From positions 62,001 to 126,000 of the forward strand of contig CALURO010000005.1 in NCBI GenBank assembly GCA_944323205.1: a DNA stretch of 64,000 nt. The letters run 5' to 3'. Each line of letters begins with the position of its first letter. Position 1 is the stretch's first letter. Below the pieces are notes generated by a model that saw nothing but the letters and a program-made list of their open reading frames with translations, did not search any database and was not told the DNA's origin. Of the stretch, positions 1-9,576 are shown piece by piece. A program made the position numbers and the translations under genes. This DNA is from an uncultured Mucispirillum sp. Its GTDB lineage: Bacteria; Chrysiogenota; Deferribacteres; Deferribacterales; Mucispirillaceae.

Positions 1-1174
1 TTGCTTTATCCGGCATAAATCTATCAGCAATGTATTTATTAGCTAAATGGGCAGCAGCGACTAATGCACTGTCTTTTATTCTAACACCATGGTGGATTTC
101 ATATTTTTCTTTTAAACCACGCAGAATAGAAACAGTATCTTCTACAGATGGTTCTTTAACCATAACAGGCTGAAATCTTCTTTCAAGTGCTGCATCTTTT
201 TCAATATATTTTTTATATTCATCAAGTGTTGTAGCACCAATGCAGTGCAGTTCACCTCTTGCAAGAGATGGTTTTAAAATATTTGCTGCATCCATTGCCC
301 CATCAGTTGCCCCAGCACCTACAAGAGTATGGATTTCATCAATAAATAATATTATTTCTCCATTTGATTCTTTAATTTCTTTTAATATGGCTTTAAGCCT
401 GTCTTCAAATTCGCCTCTGTATTTTGTACCTGCAATTAAGCCACCCATATCTAATACAGCAATAACTTTATTTTTAAGGCTTTCAGGAATATCGCCACTT
501 ACAATCCTTTGTGCAAGCCCTTCAGCAATAGCTGTTTTACCAACACCAGGTTCGCCAATTAATACTGGGTTGTTTTTAGTTCTTCTTGATAATACATGTA
601 TTACTCGTCTTATTTCTTCATCTCTGCCTATTACAGGGTCAAGTTTTCCATTTCTTGCTGCCTCAGTTAAATTAATAGTGTATTTTTCAAGAGTGTTCAT
701 TTTTTCTTCTGGGTTTTGGTCAACTATTTTACTGCTGCCTCTTATCTCTTTGATTGCTTTATTAATATTTTTTTCGTCAATGCCATAACCTGCAAATATT
801 TTTCTTAAAGAATAACCAGCATTTTCAACAGCCCCTAAAAGCAAATGTTCTGTTGAAACATATTCATCACCCATTTTTTTAGCAGTATCAAAAGCATAAT
901 CTATAGCTTTTTGAGCATCAGGTGATAAGGTTGGCTGCATAGAGCCTGAAACTTTTGGCAGAGTATCAAGTATTGATTTAATTTCTGCTGCTGCCATGTC
1001 AGGATTTACGCCAAGTTTTTGCAGAAGGGGACGAATAAGCCCGTCCTGCTGAGTAAGTACAGTATAAGTTAAATGTTCCACTTGAAGCATTTGGTGGGAT
1101 AAACTTTCTGCTAATTTTACAGTATCTTGCAAAGCTTCTTGTGCTTTGATTGTCATTTTGTTGTAGTTAATCAT
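1..1174 (-). CDS. clpB: ATP-dependent disaggregase ClpB, partial (C-terminal part beyond the window edge)
   Basis: AAA+ disaggregase that works with DnaK/DnaJ to resolubilise aggregated proteins in the cytoplasm. Translating the minus strand gives about 391 residues: the N-terminal Clp repeat domain (MTIKAQEAL, then EHLLLGAVE), followed by the first AAA+ module with Walker [15 protein letters not shown], a glycine pore-loop segment ([14 protein letters not shown]) and Walker [13 protein letters not shown]. The middle domain and second AAA+ module lie off the left edge. The start at 1174 is chosen because AGAGG sits about 11 bases upstream and the N-terminus matches ClpB proteins. It is the last visible gene of the hsp20-dnaJ-hspR operon, 14 bases after hspR, so it should be under HspR control. 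Confidence 0.96.
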   Translation of the reverse strand, partial: MINYNKMTIKAQEALQDTVKLAESLSHQMLQVEHLTYTVLTQQDGLIRPLLQKLGVNPDMAAAEIKSILDTLPKVSGSMQPTLSPDAQKAIDYAFDTAKKMGDEYVSTEHLLLGAVENAGYSLRKIFAGYGIDEKNINKAIKEIRGSSKIVDQNPEEKMNTLEKYTINLTEAARNGKLDPVIGRDEEIRRVIHVLSRRTKNNPVLIGEPGVGKTAIAEGLAQRIVSGDIPESLKNKVIAVLDMGGLIAGTKYRGEFEDRLKAILKEIKESNGEIILFIDEIHTLVGAGATDGAMDAANILKPSLARGELHCIGATTLDEYKKYIEKDAALERRFQPVMVKEPSVEDTVSILRGLKEKYEIHHGVRIKDSALVAAAHLANKYIADRFMPDKA

Positions 1175-1188
1175 AGTAAATATAACCT

Positions 1189-1554
1189 CTACTTTTCTCT
1201 TTCTATTTTTATGGTCTGGATATTATTTGTATTTCTGCCCATAATAGACATATCCTCACCGTATTTTGATTGAATATTTGTTTCAATCTGAAGTATTTTT
1301 TTATTTAATAGTTTTATCTGTTCCTGCATATTCAATATCAGCTCAACCCCAGCAAGATTTACTCCATGCTGCTGAGTTAATGTTTTAATAAATTTTAATT
1401 TTTCTATATCATTTTCTGAATAAATCCTGTTTTTTCCATCAACCCTGCAGGGTACTACAAGACCTAAACGCTCATACTGTCTTAATGTCTGAGGGTGAAG
1501 TCCTAATATTTCAGAAGCAATGCTTATCATATATTTAGGTGAATTATTATCCAT
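1189..1554 (-). CDS. hspR: Heat-shock transcriptional repressor HspR (MerR family)
   Basis: DNA-binding repressor of heat-shock genes, 121 residues. A MerR-type winged helix fills the N-terminal half: [14 protein letters not shown] is the recognition helix region, and [17 protein letters not shown] follows. The short C-terminal half ([16 protein letters not shown]) looks like a coiled coil. It lacks the Cys residues of metal-sensing MerR proteins and has the [13 protein letters not shown] segment typical of HspR. It lies between dnaJ (10 bases upstream) and clpB, the arrangement known for HspR autoregulation with DnaK as corepressor. A matching HAIR-like operator is present in front of the operon at 3158-3178. 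Confidence 0.93.
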   Translation of the reverse strand: MDNNSPKYMISIASEILGLHPQTLRQYERLGLVVPCRVDGKNRIYSENDIEKLKFIKTLTQQHGVNLAGVELILNMQEQIKLLNKKILQIETNIQSKYGEDMSIMGRNTNNIQTIKIEREK

Positions 1555-1564
1555 AATATACCTT

Positions 1565-2671
1565 CTATATAGTTCCTTTTGCTACAATATCACTTCTATC
1601 AATTTTTGGGCTTAGGTTTTGTGCTTTTGTAAGCAGTTCTTTTACATTATCACTAAGTTTTTCTGGAGCTTTAATATTAATTACAACATATAAATCTCCA
1701 TTAACATTTTTTCGTAAAACAGGCATTCCTTTACCTTTAAGTCTTAATTTCTGCCCACTTTTTACACCAGCAGGAATACTTAAATTAACAGCACCATAAG
1801 GGGTAGGGACAGTTAATTTTGTTCCAAGAGCAGCTTCAAAAATATCTATATCAATTTTTATAGTTAAGTCGCTGCCGTTTCTTTCATATACTGGGCTGTC
1901 AATAACTGTAGTTTTAATATATAAATCACCTTCTGGAGCACCATTTTCTCCAGCATTTCCTTTACCAGCAACTCTTATTTTAGAGTCATTATCAATACCA
2001 GCAGGGATTTTTATTTTAATATGTTCATTAATATGTATATATCCTTTAGACCTGCATTTTGCACATGGTTCAATTATTTTTTCACCAGTTCCAGAACATA
2101 CTCTGCATGGAGAGGCAAAGAATGAACCATCACTGGACATTCCTGTTCCATGACAGGCAGTACATGTTGTTTTTTTACCGCCTGTTCCATTACATGATGG
2201 ACATGAAGCATCTCTATTAATATTTAATTCATAAGTAGTACCTTTAACAGCATCAGCAAATGGAACTTTTATAGAATAAACAATATCAGAGCCTTTTGCT
2301 GCTTTTGCTTTGTTTCTACCTCTTGATGTTCTAGAAGAAAACCCGCCAAAGAAGTCACCAAATAAATCTTCAAAAGAAGTGCCACCAAAATTAAAATTTT
2401 TCATATCTTCATAATTCATATTTTGAAAATTATATCCATGACCGCTGCTGGTAAATGCTTCATGACCTATAGAATCGTATTCTTTTCTTTTTTCTGGGTC
2501 TGAAAGAACAGCATATGCTTCTGAAAGCTCTTTAAATTTATTTTCAGCTTCCTTATCACCGGGATTTACATCTGGGTGGTATTTTCTAGCAAGTTTTCTA
2601 TAACTTTTTTTAATTTCATCTTCTGTTGCTGTTTTACTAACTTCCAGTATATCATAATAATTTTTAGCCAT
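1565..2671 (-). CDS. dnaJ: Chaperone protein DnaJ (Hsp40)
   Basis: DnaK co-chaperone, 368 residues, all class I domains present. The J domain has the HPD triad at about residues 31-33 (KYHPDVNPG). A Gly/Phe-rich stretch follows ([17 protein letters not shown]). Four zinc-binding repeats ([32 protein letters not shown]) come next, and then the C-terminal peptide-binding domains. The fourth repeat is degenerate after the second Cys (RSKG), which is common. It sits 26 bases after hsp20 and 10 before hspR. No dnaK or grpE is in this operon or window. Confidence 0.96.
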   Translation of the reverse strand: MAKNYYDILEVSKTATEDEIKKSYRKLARKYHPDVNPGDKEAENKFKELSEAYAVLSDPEKRKEYDSIGHEAFTSSGHGYNFQNMNYEDMKNFNFGGTSFEDLFGDFFGGFSSRTSRGRNKAKAAKGSDIVYSIKVPFADAVKGTTYELNINRDASCPSCNGTGGKKTTCTACHGTGMSSDGSFFASPCRVCSGTGEKIIEPCAKCRSKGYIHINEHIKIKIPAGIDNDSKIRVAGKGNAGENGAPEGDLYIKTTVIDSPVYERNGSDLTIKIDIDIFEAALGTKLTVPTPYGAVNLSIPAGVKSGQKLRLKGKGMPVLRKNVNGDLYVVINIKAPEKLSDNVKELLTKAQNLSPKIDRSDIVAKGTI

Positions 2672-2697
2672 TTTAACCTCAATATATTATTCAGATT

Positions 2698-3120
2698 TTA
2701 TTTTTTATAGTTTTTATTATTTTGCTTATTTATTTTATGTAATATTATTTTTAACACACCATCTTTAAGTGATGCTTTTACAGCAGAAGTATCAATATTT
2801 GCAGGTATTGCAAAACTTCTACAGAACTTTCCGCTGATGCTTTCTATTTTATAAAAGTAGTCATCACTTGAATATTCTTCTTCCAGTGATTTTTTAACAC
2901 CGCTTATAGAAAGTATGCCTTCACTTATACTTACTTCCATTTCATCTTCATTAACACCTGCAAGCTCTGCTGCTAAAATAATAATATTATCATTTTCAAT
3001 AATATCAACAGCAGGGCTCCAGCTGTATGTTTCTTCTTTAAAAGATTTAGCAATCAGATTGTCTATATGCTTTTCCATGTAAAATAAATCTTTTAAAGGA
3101 TTCCATTTCATTATACCCAT
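2698..3120 (-). CDS. Small heat-shock protein, Hsp20/alpha-crystallin family
   Basis: ATP-independent holdase chaperone, 140 residues. The N-terminus (WNPLKDLFYMEKHIDNL) is followed by an alpha-crystallin domain: WSPAVDIIENDNIIILAAELAGV, then GILSISGVKK, then the closing motif VKASLKDGVLKIILHK with the A-x-x-x-x-G-V-L signature. The C-terminal I-x-I tail motif used for oligomerisation is not obvious; the tail is Lys/Asn-rich. The start at 3120 has AAAGGTG about 4 bases upstream. It is the first gene of the hsp20-dnaJ-hspR-clpB operon, directly downstream of the HAIR-like operator. Confidence 0.94.
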   Translation of the reverse strand: MGIMKWNPLKDLFYMEKHIDNLIAKSFKEETYSWSPAVDIIENDNIIILAAELAGVNEDEMEVSISEGILSISGVKKSLEEEYSSDDYFYKIESISGKFCRSFAIPANIDTSAVKASLKDGVLKIILHKINKQNNKNYKK

Positions 3121-3146
3121 ACAACACCTTTTATCGTATTACCACT

Positions 3147-3177
3147 ATAATATGTGACTTGAGTCTTAATATGTCAA
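3147..3177 (-). promoter_or_regulatory. Sigma-70-type promoter of the hsp20-dnaJ-hspR-clpB operon
   Basis: On the minus strand, TTGACA (plus 3172-3177) is a perfect -35 box. TATTAT (plus 3147-3152) is a possible -10 with 19-base spacing, and CATATT (plus 3149-3154) gives the alternative 17-base spacing. The -35 box is part of the HAIR-like inverted repeat, so a bound repressor would block RNA polymerase. Confidence 0.7.
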
Positions 3178-3178
3178 G
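3158..3178. promoter_or_regulatory. HAIR-like HspR operator
   Basis: CTTGAGT (3158-3164), a 7-base spacer, then TGTCAAG (3172-3178). The HAIR consensus known from actinobacteria and Helicobacter is CTTGAGT-N7-ACTCAAG. The left half is exact and the right half matches 5 of 7 bases with the same spacing. The site lies 38 bases before hsp20 and overlaps the -35 box; the operon itself encodes HspR. Confidence 0.8.
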
Positions 3179-3257
3179 TGATTTTATAAAAAAAATAATT
3201 TTTATTTTTTAAAAACTAATGCTATAATAATTTGTTATATAGATTATGTTAGGTGAT

Positions 3258-4052
3258 ATGAAGTCTAATAGATTATTAGCAGTTACATTATTTTTATCAT
3301 TATTACTGCATATATTGATAATATTTTTTGTAAAATTTATTAATGAAGAACAAAATGCAGAAAATCATCAAAAAGGCGAACCAGTTGAAATAGAGGTTAT
3401 ACCAAAAGAAAAAACAGGTAACCACCCATATTCTACAGAGCCTGAAACAGATGATACAGAAACTACTCTTGACCATGACAAAAGTGGCGGTAAAAGTGGT
3501 GGTACAAGTGATGGCAGCCTTCAAGGCGGGGGAGCTGCCGCCAGTAGAGAAGTGCCTAAAAAAAATATAATACCTCCAAAAGCAGCAAATAGACAAGAAC
3601 AAAGCACATTAGAGCAGGAAACTATTACTGAGCATAAATTAAATCTTTATGATAATAAGGATATTATAGACAGGATAGCCAATGCAAAAAAAGAGCAGCC
3701 AAAAGGCGAAGATAGTGCTTCCTATAATGTATTTGAAGAAAGATATGCTTCATATTTTGCAAAATTTCGCAGACGCATTTATCAGTTATGGGAATATCCA
3801 ACAGCATCTATACAAAGAGGGGAAACAGGTGTTGTTAAGTTATCTTTTTCAATATTAAAAGATGGTTCTATAGTAAATATTAGAATGCTGGAATCAAGCG
3901 GCTATCCTAATCTTGACAGGGAAGTAATGCGGGTAATTAAAAATATGGGTAAAGTTCCGCTTCCAGAATCTTACGAATTAAATCAGTTGAATGTGGAAGA
4001 GGCTTATTTTATTTATTCAATAGGTAGTGGTTACGGAAGATTTTTAGAGTAA
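3258..4052 (+). CDS. TonB-family energy transducer (C-terminal TonB domain protein)
   Basis: Inner-membrane anchored, periplasm-spanning protein expected to couple proton-motive force to an outer-membrane transporter. After MKSNR comes one membrane segment (LLAVTLFLSLLLHILIIFFV). A low-complexity Glu/Thr/Gly linker includes GGKSGGTSDGSLQGGG, and the C-terminal domain (YQLWEYP, then GVVKLSFSILKDGSIVNIRMLESSGYPNLD) is a TonB fold. ATG at 3258 is preferred over ATG at 3246 because AGGTGAT directly precedes it. No exbB/exbD or receptor gene adjoins it, so the partner is unknown. TATAAT at 3223-3228 is a possible -10 box. Confidence 0.85.
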   Translation: MKSNRLLAVTLFLSLLLHILIIFFVKFINEEQNAENHQKGEPVEIEVIPKEKTGNHPYSTEPETDDTETTLDHDKSGGKSGGTSDGSLQGGGAAASREVPKKNIIPPKAANRQEQSTLEQETITEHKLNLYDNKDIIDRIANAKKEQPKGEDSASYNVFEERYASYFAKFRRRIYQLWEYPTASIQRGETGVVKLSFSILKDGSIVNIRMLESSGYPNLDREVMRVIKNMGKVPLPESYELNQLNVEEAYFIYSIGSGYGRFLE

Positions 4053-4157
4053 ATGTGTAAAAAATATAAAAAAATATTTTTTTTATAACAATTAAATAGA
4101 CTTTTTTTATATAATAATATAAATTGTTTTTTTAGAATAAAATTTTAAGGTGCATAT

Positions 4158-5228
4158 ATGGCAGAAAAAAAATGGGATTTGAAATGGATGGCATGGGAAA
4201 TTACATCAGCATGTAATTTAAGGTGTGTGCACTGCCGTTCATCTTCAGAGGAATTTTCTCCTGTTGGTAAATTTACTTTAGATAAAGCTAAGAAACTGAT
4301 AGATGATATATCTTCTTTTGCTTCACCAGTTGTAGTTATATCTGGTGGAGAGCCGCTTACAAGATCAGATGTTTTTGAAATAGCAGAATATGGCACAAAT
4401 GCTGGGCTTAAAATGGCTATGGCTACAAACGGTGTACTTGTTACAGATGAAGTATGTAAAAAAATTAAATCATCAGGTATCAGGATTGTATCTATGAGCT
4501 TAGATGGTCCAAATGCAGAAGTACATGATGATTTCAGGGGTGGTATCGCAGGGGCGTTTGAAGGTGTGGAAAAAGCTGCCGCATTATTTAATAAGCATGG
4601 TATTAAATTTATCATAAATTCTTCTTTTACTAAAAGAAACCAGCCATATATTATGGATACATTTAGAAAGGCAAAATCTCTTGGTGCTCATGCATGGTAT
4701 ATGTTTTTAATTGTACCTACAGGCAGAGGGGAGGAAATCTTTAAAGAACTTGTTTCAAAAGAGGATTACGAAGAAATATTAGAATGGCACTATAATATGG
4801 AAAGGCAGGAAGATGAAATATTAGTTCGTCCAACATGCGCACCACAGTATTATAGAATATGGCATGAAAAAAGCAAAGAAGAAGGCAAAGATACAGAACG
4901 CCGTTCTTTAACATTTTCTACAGGCGGTGGTAAGGGCTGTATAGCTGGACAGACAATCTGCTTTATTAATTCTGAAGGTGATGTGCTGCCTTGTTCATAT
5001 TTTCCTGAATCAGCAGGTAATGTATTTGAAAAACCATTAAAAGAAATATGGGAAACATCACCACTTTTTGAAGATTTAAGAGATTTTAGACGCTATGAAG
5101 GTAAATGTGGTGTTTGTAAATATTTAAAAGTTTGTGGCGGCTGTCGTGCAAGAGCATATGCTGTTACTGGTTCATATCTTACAGAAGAGCCATTTTGCAA
5201 CTATATACCTGTAAATTATAAAGCATAA
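4158..5228 (+). CDS. ahbD: Radical SAM/SPASM protein, AhbD-like (heme biosynthesis)
   Basis: 356 residues. The radical SAM CxxxCxxC cluster is Cys19, Cys23 and Cys26 (ACNLRCVHC). SGGEPL is the SAM-binding GGE motif. A C-terminal SPASM-type Cys set (GCIAGQ, VLPCSYF, then [19 protein letters not shown], ending FCNYIP) should hold auxiliary Fe-S clusters. The opening [18 protein letters not shown] and the [10 protein letters not shown] ending resemble AhbD, which converts Fe-coproporphyrin III to heme in the siroheme route, and the related NirJ. The other Ahb genes are not in this window, so the substrate is inferred. The gene stands between tonB-like and a CoA-transferase, 34 bases before the latter. 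Confidence 0.75.
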   Translation: MAEKKWDLKWMAWEITSACNLRCVHCRSSSEEFSPVGKFTLDKAKKLIDDISSFASPVVVISGGEPLTRSDVFEIAEYGTNAGLKMAMATNGVLVTDEVCKKIKSSGIRIVSMSLDGPNAEVHDDFRGGIAGAFEGVEKAAALFNKHGIKFIINSSFTKRNQPYIMDTFRKAKSLGAHAWYMFLIVPTGRGEEIFKELVSKEDYEEILEWHYNMERQEDEILVRPTCAPQYYRIWHEKSKEEGKDTERRSLTFSTGGGKGCIAGQTICFINSEGDVLPCSYFPESAGNVFEKPLKEIWETSPLFEDLRDFRRYEGKCGVCKYLKVCGGCRARAYAVTGSYLTEEPFCNYIPVNYKA

Positions 5229-5262
5229 TTTATAATAAATTATAAAAAAGGAGGACTATATT

Positions 5263-6825
5263 ATGTCTGAATTAGAAAACAGAATACGGGATAAAAGCCT
5301 GCTTTCAAAAATTACTACTCCAGAAAAACTTATTCCTTTATTTAAAGAAACTGAAAAAAGAATATTAAATTTAGGATTTTCAGGGTTTACACCAGTAGGT
5401 TATCCTAAAGTGATGCCGCTTGTTATTGCAGACTATGTAGAAAAAAATAATTTAAAAGGTAAATGGCGTTTTAATCTTTTTGTTGGTGCATCAATGGGGG
5501 CAGAAGTAGAAGACAGATGGGCAGAATTAGAGTTAACTAATATGCGCTGGCCATACCAGACTGCTAAAGTATTAAATAAAAAAATTAATGATGGTTCCAT
5601 AAAAATGGGTGATAAACATTTATCTATGTTTTCACAGGATTTCTTATATGGATTTTACACAAAAGACAGCGGCGGTGGTTTAGATATTGCAATTGTTGAA
5701 GCATCTGCAATAGATGAAAAAGGTAATATTATTTTAGCAGGCTCAGTTGGTGCTGCTCCAGAATTTATTACTATGGCAGATAAAATTATTGTAGAAATCA
5801 ATACTCATAATCCTTCATTTGAAGGTATGCATGATATTTTTGTAAGCGATATACCACCTTATAAAAAAATTATTCCTATTACAGATGTAAGACAAAGAAT
5901 AGGTACTCCTTTTGTTCCAACAGATAAAAATAAAATTGTTGGTATTATAGAATCTACTAAACCAGATAATGGCAGGGCAGTAAGGGGCAGTGATGAAGTT
6001 TCTGATACTATTGCTCAGCATATTATTGATTTCTTCCAGTCAGAAGTAAAAGCAGGTCGTATGCCTAAAAATCTTCTTCCATTACAATCAGGAGTTGGTT
6101 CTATTGCAAATGCAGTTGTACTTGGCTTAACTAACTCTCCATTTGAAAACTTAACAGTATATAGTGAAGTTTTACAAGATGGATTTTTACCATTTTTAGA
6201 TTCAGGTAAATGCAAATTTGTTAACGCCACATCTGTTTCATTATCTAATGAAGGCTTTGAGCAATGGTGGAAAAATTATGATTTATACCGCGAAAAAGTA
6301 CTTTTAAGACCTATGCAGATTTCAAATAACCCTGAAGTTGTTCGCAGATTAGGTGTTATTTCTATGAATACTCCAGTTGAAGTAGATTTTTATGGCCATG
6401 CAAACTCTACACTTGTAGGTGGTACAAGAATGTTAAATGGAATAGGTGGTTCTGGTGATTTTGCTCGTGCTGCTTATGTTTCTATAATGCATACACCATC
6501 ATGCAGACCTAGCAAAACAGATGAATTTGGGATATCAGCAATAGTGCCAAAAGTGCCGCATGTTGACCATACAGAGCATGATTTAGATGTAATAGTTACA
6601 GAACAGGGACTTGCAGATTTACGCGGTCTTGATCCAAAAGACAGAGCAAAAGTAATGATAGAAAAATGTGCACATCCTGCATATAAAGATTACTTAAAAG
6701 ATTATTTTGAAAGAGCTGTTAAAGCAACAGGCAACCATCATGAACCTCAAATATTAAGAGAATGTTATGATATGCATATAAGCCTTGCAGAAAACGGCAC
6801 TATGCGTTTTTGGGAAAAAAAGTAA
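5263..6825 (+). CDS. Acetyl-CoA hydrolase/transferase family protein (acyl-CoA:acetate CoA-transferase)
   Basis: 520-residue class I CoA-transferase of the Ach1/AarC/Cat1 type, which moves CoA between acetate and an acyl-CoA, commonly succinyl-CoA. Supporting segments are the N-terminal NLGFSGFTPVGYPK, the CoA-contacting LQSGVGSIANAV, the segment with the probable catalytic Glu (YSEVLQDGFL), the glycine loop MLNGIGGSGDFARAA, and DVIVTEQGLADLRGLDP near the C-terminus. Length is normal for the family. A strong AAGGAGG precedes the ATG. The exact acyl donor cannot be told from sequence. yaaA follows after 6 bases. Confidence 0.9.
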   Translation: MSELENRIRDKSLLSKITTPEKLIPLFKETEKRILNLGFSGFTPVGYPKVMPLVIADYVEKNNLKGKWRFNLFVGASMGAEVEDRWAELELTNMRWPYQTAKVLNKKINDGSIKMGDKHLSMFSQDFLYGFYTKDSGGGLDIAIVEASAIDEKGNIILAGSVGAAPEFITMADKIIVEINTHNPSFEGMHDIFVSDIPPYKKIIPITDVRQRIGTPFVPTDKNKIVGIIESTKPDNGRAVRGSDEVSDTIAQHIIDFFQSEVKAGRMPKNLLPLQSGVGSIANAVVLGLTNSPFENLTVYSEVLQDGFLPFLDSGKCKFVNATSVSLSNEGFEQWWKNYDLYREKVLLRPMQISNNPEVVRRLGVISMNTPVEVDFYGHANSTLVGGTRMLNGIGGSGDFARAAYVSIMHTPSCRPSKTDEFGISAIVPKVPHVDHTEHDLDVIVTEQGLADLRGLDPKDRAKVMIEKCAHPAYKDYLKDYFERAVKATGNHHEPQILRECYDMHISLAENGTMRFWEKK

Positions 6826-6831
6826 AAGAAT

Positions 6832-7572
6832 ATGATTATTTTATTTTCACCAAGCGAGAGTAAAACAAACATTAACGAATACGGATGTATATGTAAGGAA
6901 AGTTTTATTTTTCAAGACTTATATGCAAAAAGAATAGAAGCTGTTAATATATATAATGATTATATAAACAGTCATAGTGCTGAGATGCTTTTAGATGTTT
7001 TTGGCATAAAAGATATTGAAGAAATAAAAGAATATCAAAAAAATATTTTTGAAGAAGCCACTTGTACTGCCATTAAAAGATACAGCGGGGTAAGTTATTC
7101 TTACCTCGCTTATGATAATTTAAATCAAAATGCAAAAGATTATATATTAAATAATGTAATAATCTTTTCTAATCTTTTTGGTCCAGTTTCAGCTAAAGAT
7201 AAAATCCCCAATTATAAACTAAAACAGGGAGCAAAAACAGGCAGCTTTTCTTTTGAAAAATTTTATAAAGATAATTTTTCTCATGCATTAGATGAATATA
7301 CAGCTAATAATGAAATAGTTGATTTAAGAGCTGGATTTTATGAAAAATTTTACCAGATAAAGCAAAAGTATACCACATTTAAATTTATTAAGCAGGGCAG
7401 AGTTGTAAGTCATTTTGCAAAAGTATACAGAGGTATTATTTTAAAACTAATGGCAGAAAATAATATACTTGAAAGTGATAAAATATTATCATATCTTCCA
7501 GAAACTTTAGAAGTGACAGACTGCACCTTAAACGGGTTTAAGGAAGAATTTATTTTAAATATATTAGATTAA
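6832..7572 (+). CDS. yaaA: YaaA family protein (peroxide stress, DUF328)
   Basis: 246 residues. The N-terminal MIILFSPSESKT is the hallmark of the YaaA/DUF328 family, and YSGVSYSYLAYDNL and the C-terminal VVSHFAKVYRG region also fit. In E. coli YaaA lowers intracellular free iron during peroxide stress and binds DNA; that role is assumed here only by family. It begins 6 bases after the CoA-transferase with a weak ribosome binding site, so it is probably cotranscribed. It ends convergently with zapE, overlapping it by 4 bases. Confidence 0.85.
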   Translation: MIILFSPSESKTNINEYGCICKESFIFQDLYAKRIEAVNIYNDYINSHSAEMLLDVFGIKDIEEIKEYQKNIFEEATCTAIKRYSGVSYSYLAYDNLNQNAKDYILNNVIIFSNLFGPVSAKDKIPNYKLKQGAKTGSFSFEKFYKDNFSHALDEYTANNEIVDLRAGFYEKFYQIKQKYTTFKFIKQGRVVSHFAKVYRGIILKLMAENNILESDKILSYLPETLEVTDCTLNGFKEEFILNILD

Positions 7573-8591
7573 TATTTAAAAAATAGTCCTAATTCATCAA
7601 GTCTTGAGTTACACCTTAAAAACTGTCTTTCAAATGATGTTTCCATAAGCTCTTTTGGAAAAATATTTTCTTTTATATTAGTATTAAAAAAAAGTTTTGT
7701 GTCATGATAATAGCAGTGGTCTATAAATATAGTAAACCTTAATGCATCATTTAATTTTGTAAATGGTTTAAAATTATTTATAAATACAGCATCAAAAGTT
7801 TTAGGAATTACAAAAAATTTAAAAGGGTGGTTGTCCTGAAGTTTTATCATTAGTTCATTAAAATCAACTAATACTTTATCTCTTTTTGGCTCATAAGTTT
7901 TTAATACTTCATTAAATGATTTATTAGAAAATACTGCCTGCCAGGCAGCAAGATTAATACGGAAACTTTTGCCTTCTACTGTAATTGTATCAAAAGTATC
8001 TGAAATAATACCTAATTCTCTTGCAAACTGAGTTGTATCAAATTTACCACCGCCAAGCTCCTTTGGAAGCCTGTTTGATGTGGTAATTATAGTTGTATCA
8101 TTATTAATACTGTCTATAAACCTTGCAGCCATACGAGTAGTTGCTGGGTCATCTAAATCAAACTCATCTATTAATAATAAATCTATTGGCTTAAAATATT
8201 CTATTGTTTTTTCAAGTCCTGAAAAATTCATAAAATAAGTAAGTTCTAAAAAGCTCATAAATGCTTTACTTCCTTTAAAATTATGAAAGCATGCAGCAAG
8301 CAGATGAGTTTTACCTATTCCATAAGTGCCGTCAATATAAATATTTTTTGCTATTTTACTTTCTTTTTGTTTTTTAGAAAAAAAAGAGCGTTTTTTCTTT
8401 CTTTTTTCTTTACTTGAAATACTGCGTAATAAATCTTTTAATGCAGCTTGGGTTGGATATGCATCATCATCATAGTAATTATCAAATGTGCAGTCTTTAA
8501 ATTTTGGGTGTGGGCGAAGCTCGCTGAAACACTCATCAATTGAAACATTAAAATTAATTGTATTGATATCTTTATAATTGTAGTTTATCAT
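7569..8591 (-). CDS. zapE: Cell division protein ZapE / AFG1-like ATPase
   Basis: 340-residue AAA-like ATPase. Walker A is GTYGIGKTHLL and Walker B is LLLIDEFDLDDP, followed by TTRMAARFIDSI and a sensor-1-like TTSNRLPKELGGG, all characteristic of AFG1/ZapE. The insert KEKRKKKRSFFSKKQKE ahead of Walker A is very basic. E. coli ZapE acts at the Z-ring and mitochondrial Afg1 in quality control of respiratory proteins; which applies here is open. It is transcribed alone on the minus strand, facing yaaA. Confidence 0.87.
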   Translation of the reverse strand: MINYNYKDINTINFNVSIDECFSELRPHPKFKDCTFDNYYDDDAYPTQAALKDLLRSISSKEKRKKKRSFFSKKQKESKIAKNIYIDGTYGIGKTHLLAACFHNFKGSKAFMSFLELTYFMNFSGLEKTIEYFKPIDLLLIDEFDLDDPATTRMAARFIDSINNDTTIITTSNRLPKELGGGKFDTTQFARELGIISDTFDTITVEGKSFRINLAAWQAVFSNKSFNEVLKTYEPKRDKVLVDFNELMIKLQDNHPFKFFVIPKTFDAVFINNFKPFTKLNDALRFTIFIDHCYYHDTKLFFNTNIKENIFPKELMETSFERQFLRCNSRLDELGLFFKY

Positions 8592-8637
8592 AATTAAATA
8601 TATTATATATTTTTAAAAAATAATCAAGGAGTTTATT

Positions 8638-9405
8638 ATGCTGAAACAAATATCTGATGTTGTTTTAGAAGCTGGTGATATAGTAAGCAGCGGGTTTTAC
8701 TCTGCTAAAACTATTAAACATAAAGGTGATGTAGATTTAGTGACAGAATATGATGTAAGAACAGAAAATTTTTTAAAAGAAAAACTGTATAAAATATTTC
8801 CATCTTTTACTATTATTGGAGAAGAAACTAATAAAGAAGAAAGATATCCATCTGAAAATGTTATATTTATAGATCCAATTGATGGAACAACAAATTTTGT
8901 GCATGGAGTTCCTTTTGTGGCGGTATCTGTTGGAGTAATTACTGATACGGAAACTAAATATGGAGTTGTATATAATCCAGTCCTTAATGAGCTTTATTCC
9001 GCAGAAACTGGTAAAGGTGCTTTTTGTAATGGCTCACCAATAAAAGTATCTGAAACAGCTTTATTAATTAATTCTTTAGCTGCAACAGGTTTTCCTTATA
9101 AAAAAGATAATCTGCCATATTTAATGAAAGTATTAGAAGAAGTTTTAAAAGCTACAAGGGGTATAAGACGGGCAGGGGCAGCATCTCTTGATTTATGCTA
9201 TACAGCCCGCGGTATATATGATTTATATTATGAAACAAGGCTGAAACCATGGGATATGGCAGGTGGATTAATTATTGTTAGAGAAGCTGGTGGGATAGTT
9301 ACAAAACTAGACGGTAGATATCATGATATGGACAGCGACAGTTTAATTGCTTCTAATGGGCTTTTGCATAGAGAATTTTTAAACCTGTTAAATGAAATAA
9401 AATAA
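8638..9405 (+). CDS. Inositol monophosphatase family protein (SuhB-like)
   Basis: 255-residue Mg2+-dependent phosphatase with the full metal-binding set: GEETNKEE (motif with Glu-Glu), DPIDGTTNFVHG, and WDMAGGLIIVREAGG near the C-terminus. The family hydrolyses myo-inositol phosphates and in bacteria includes SuhB, which also binds RNA polymerase during rRNA transcription. FBPase or NADP phosphatase activity cannot be excluded. AAGGAG precedes the ATG. An inverted repeat with ATATTTAT arms follows at 9423-9440 and may mark the transcript end. Confidence 0.88.
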   Translation: MLKQISDVVLEAGDIVSSGFYSAKTIKHKGDVDLVTEYDVRTENFLKEKLYKIFPSFTIIGEETNKEERYPSENVIFIDPIDGTTNFVHGVPFVAVSVGVITDTETKYGVVYNPVLNELYSAETGKGAFCNGSPIKVSETALLINSLAATGFPYKKDNLPYLMKVLEEVLKATRGIRRAGAASLDLCYTARGIYDLYYETRLKPWDMAGGLIIVREAGGIVTKLDGRYHDMDSDSLIASNGLLHREFLNLLNEIK

Positions 9406-9491
9406 CTTGGTATAATTTATTGATATTTATAGATAAATATAGTATAAAATACAATTGTTAATTTAAATAAAGATATTAAAAATCTTTTTTG

Positions 9492-9519
9492 TTGACATAT
9501 TTTTTATATATGGTAAAAA
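9492..9519 (+). promoter_or_regulatory. Promoter of the DUF805 gene
   Basis: TTGACA at 9492-9497 is a perfect -35 box, followed after 16 bases by TAAAAA at 9514-9519 (4 of 6 matches to the -10 consensus). It lies 57 bases before the DUF805 start, which has its own strong AGGAGGAG ribosome binding site. Confidence 0.5.
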
Positions 9520-9576
9520 CTGTGAATATAGCTCTTAAATACATACATAAATTATTTATTTTATTAGGAGGAGAGT

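Noticed and set aside
240..788. Plus-strand reading frame of 182 codons
   Set aside because: It is antisense to clpB, whose minus-strand frame shows the N domain and Walker motifs; the plus translation has no family features and no ribosome binding site.
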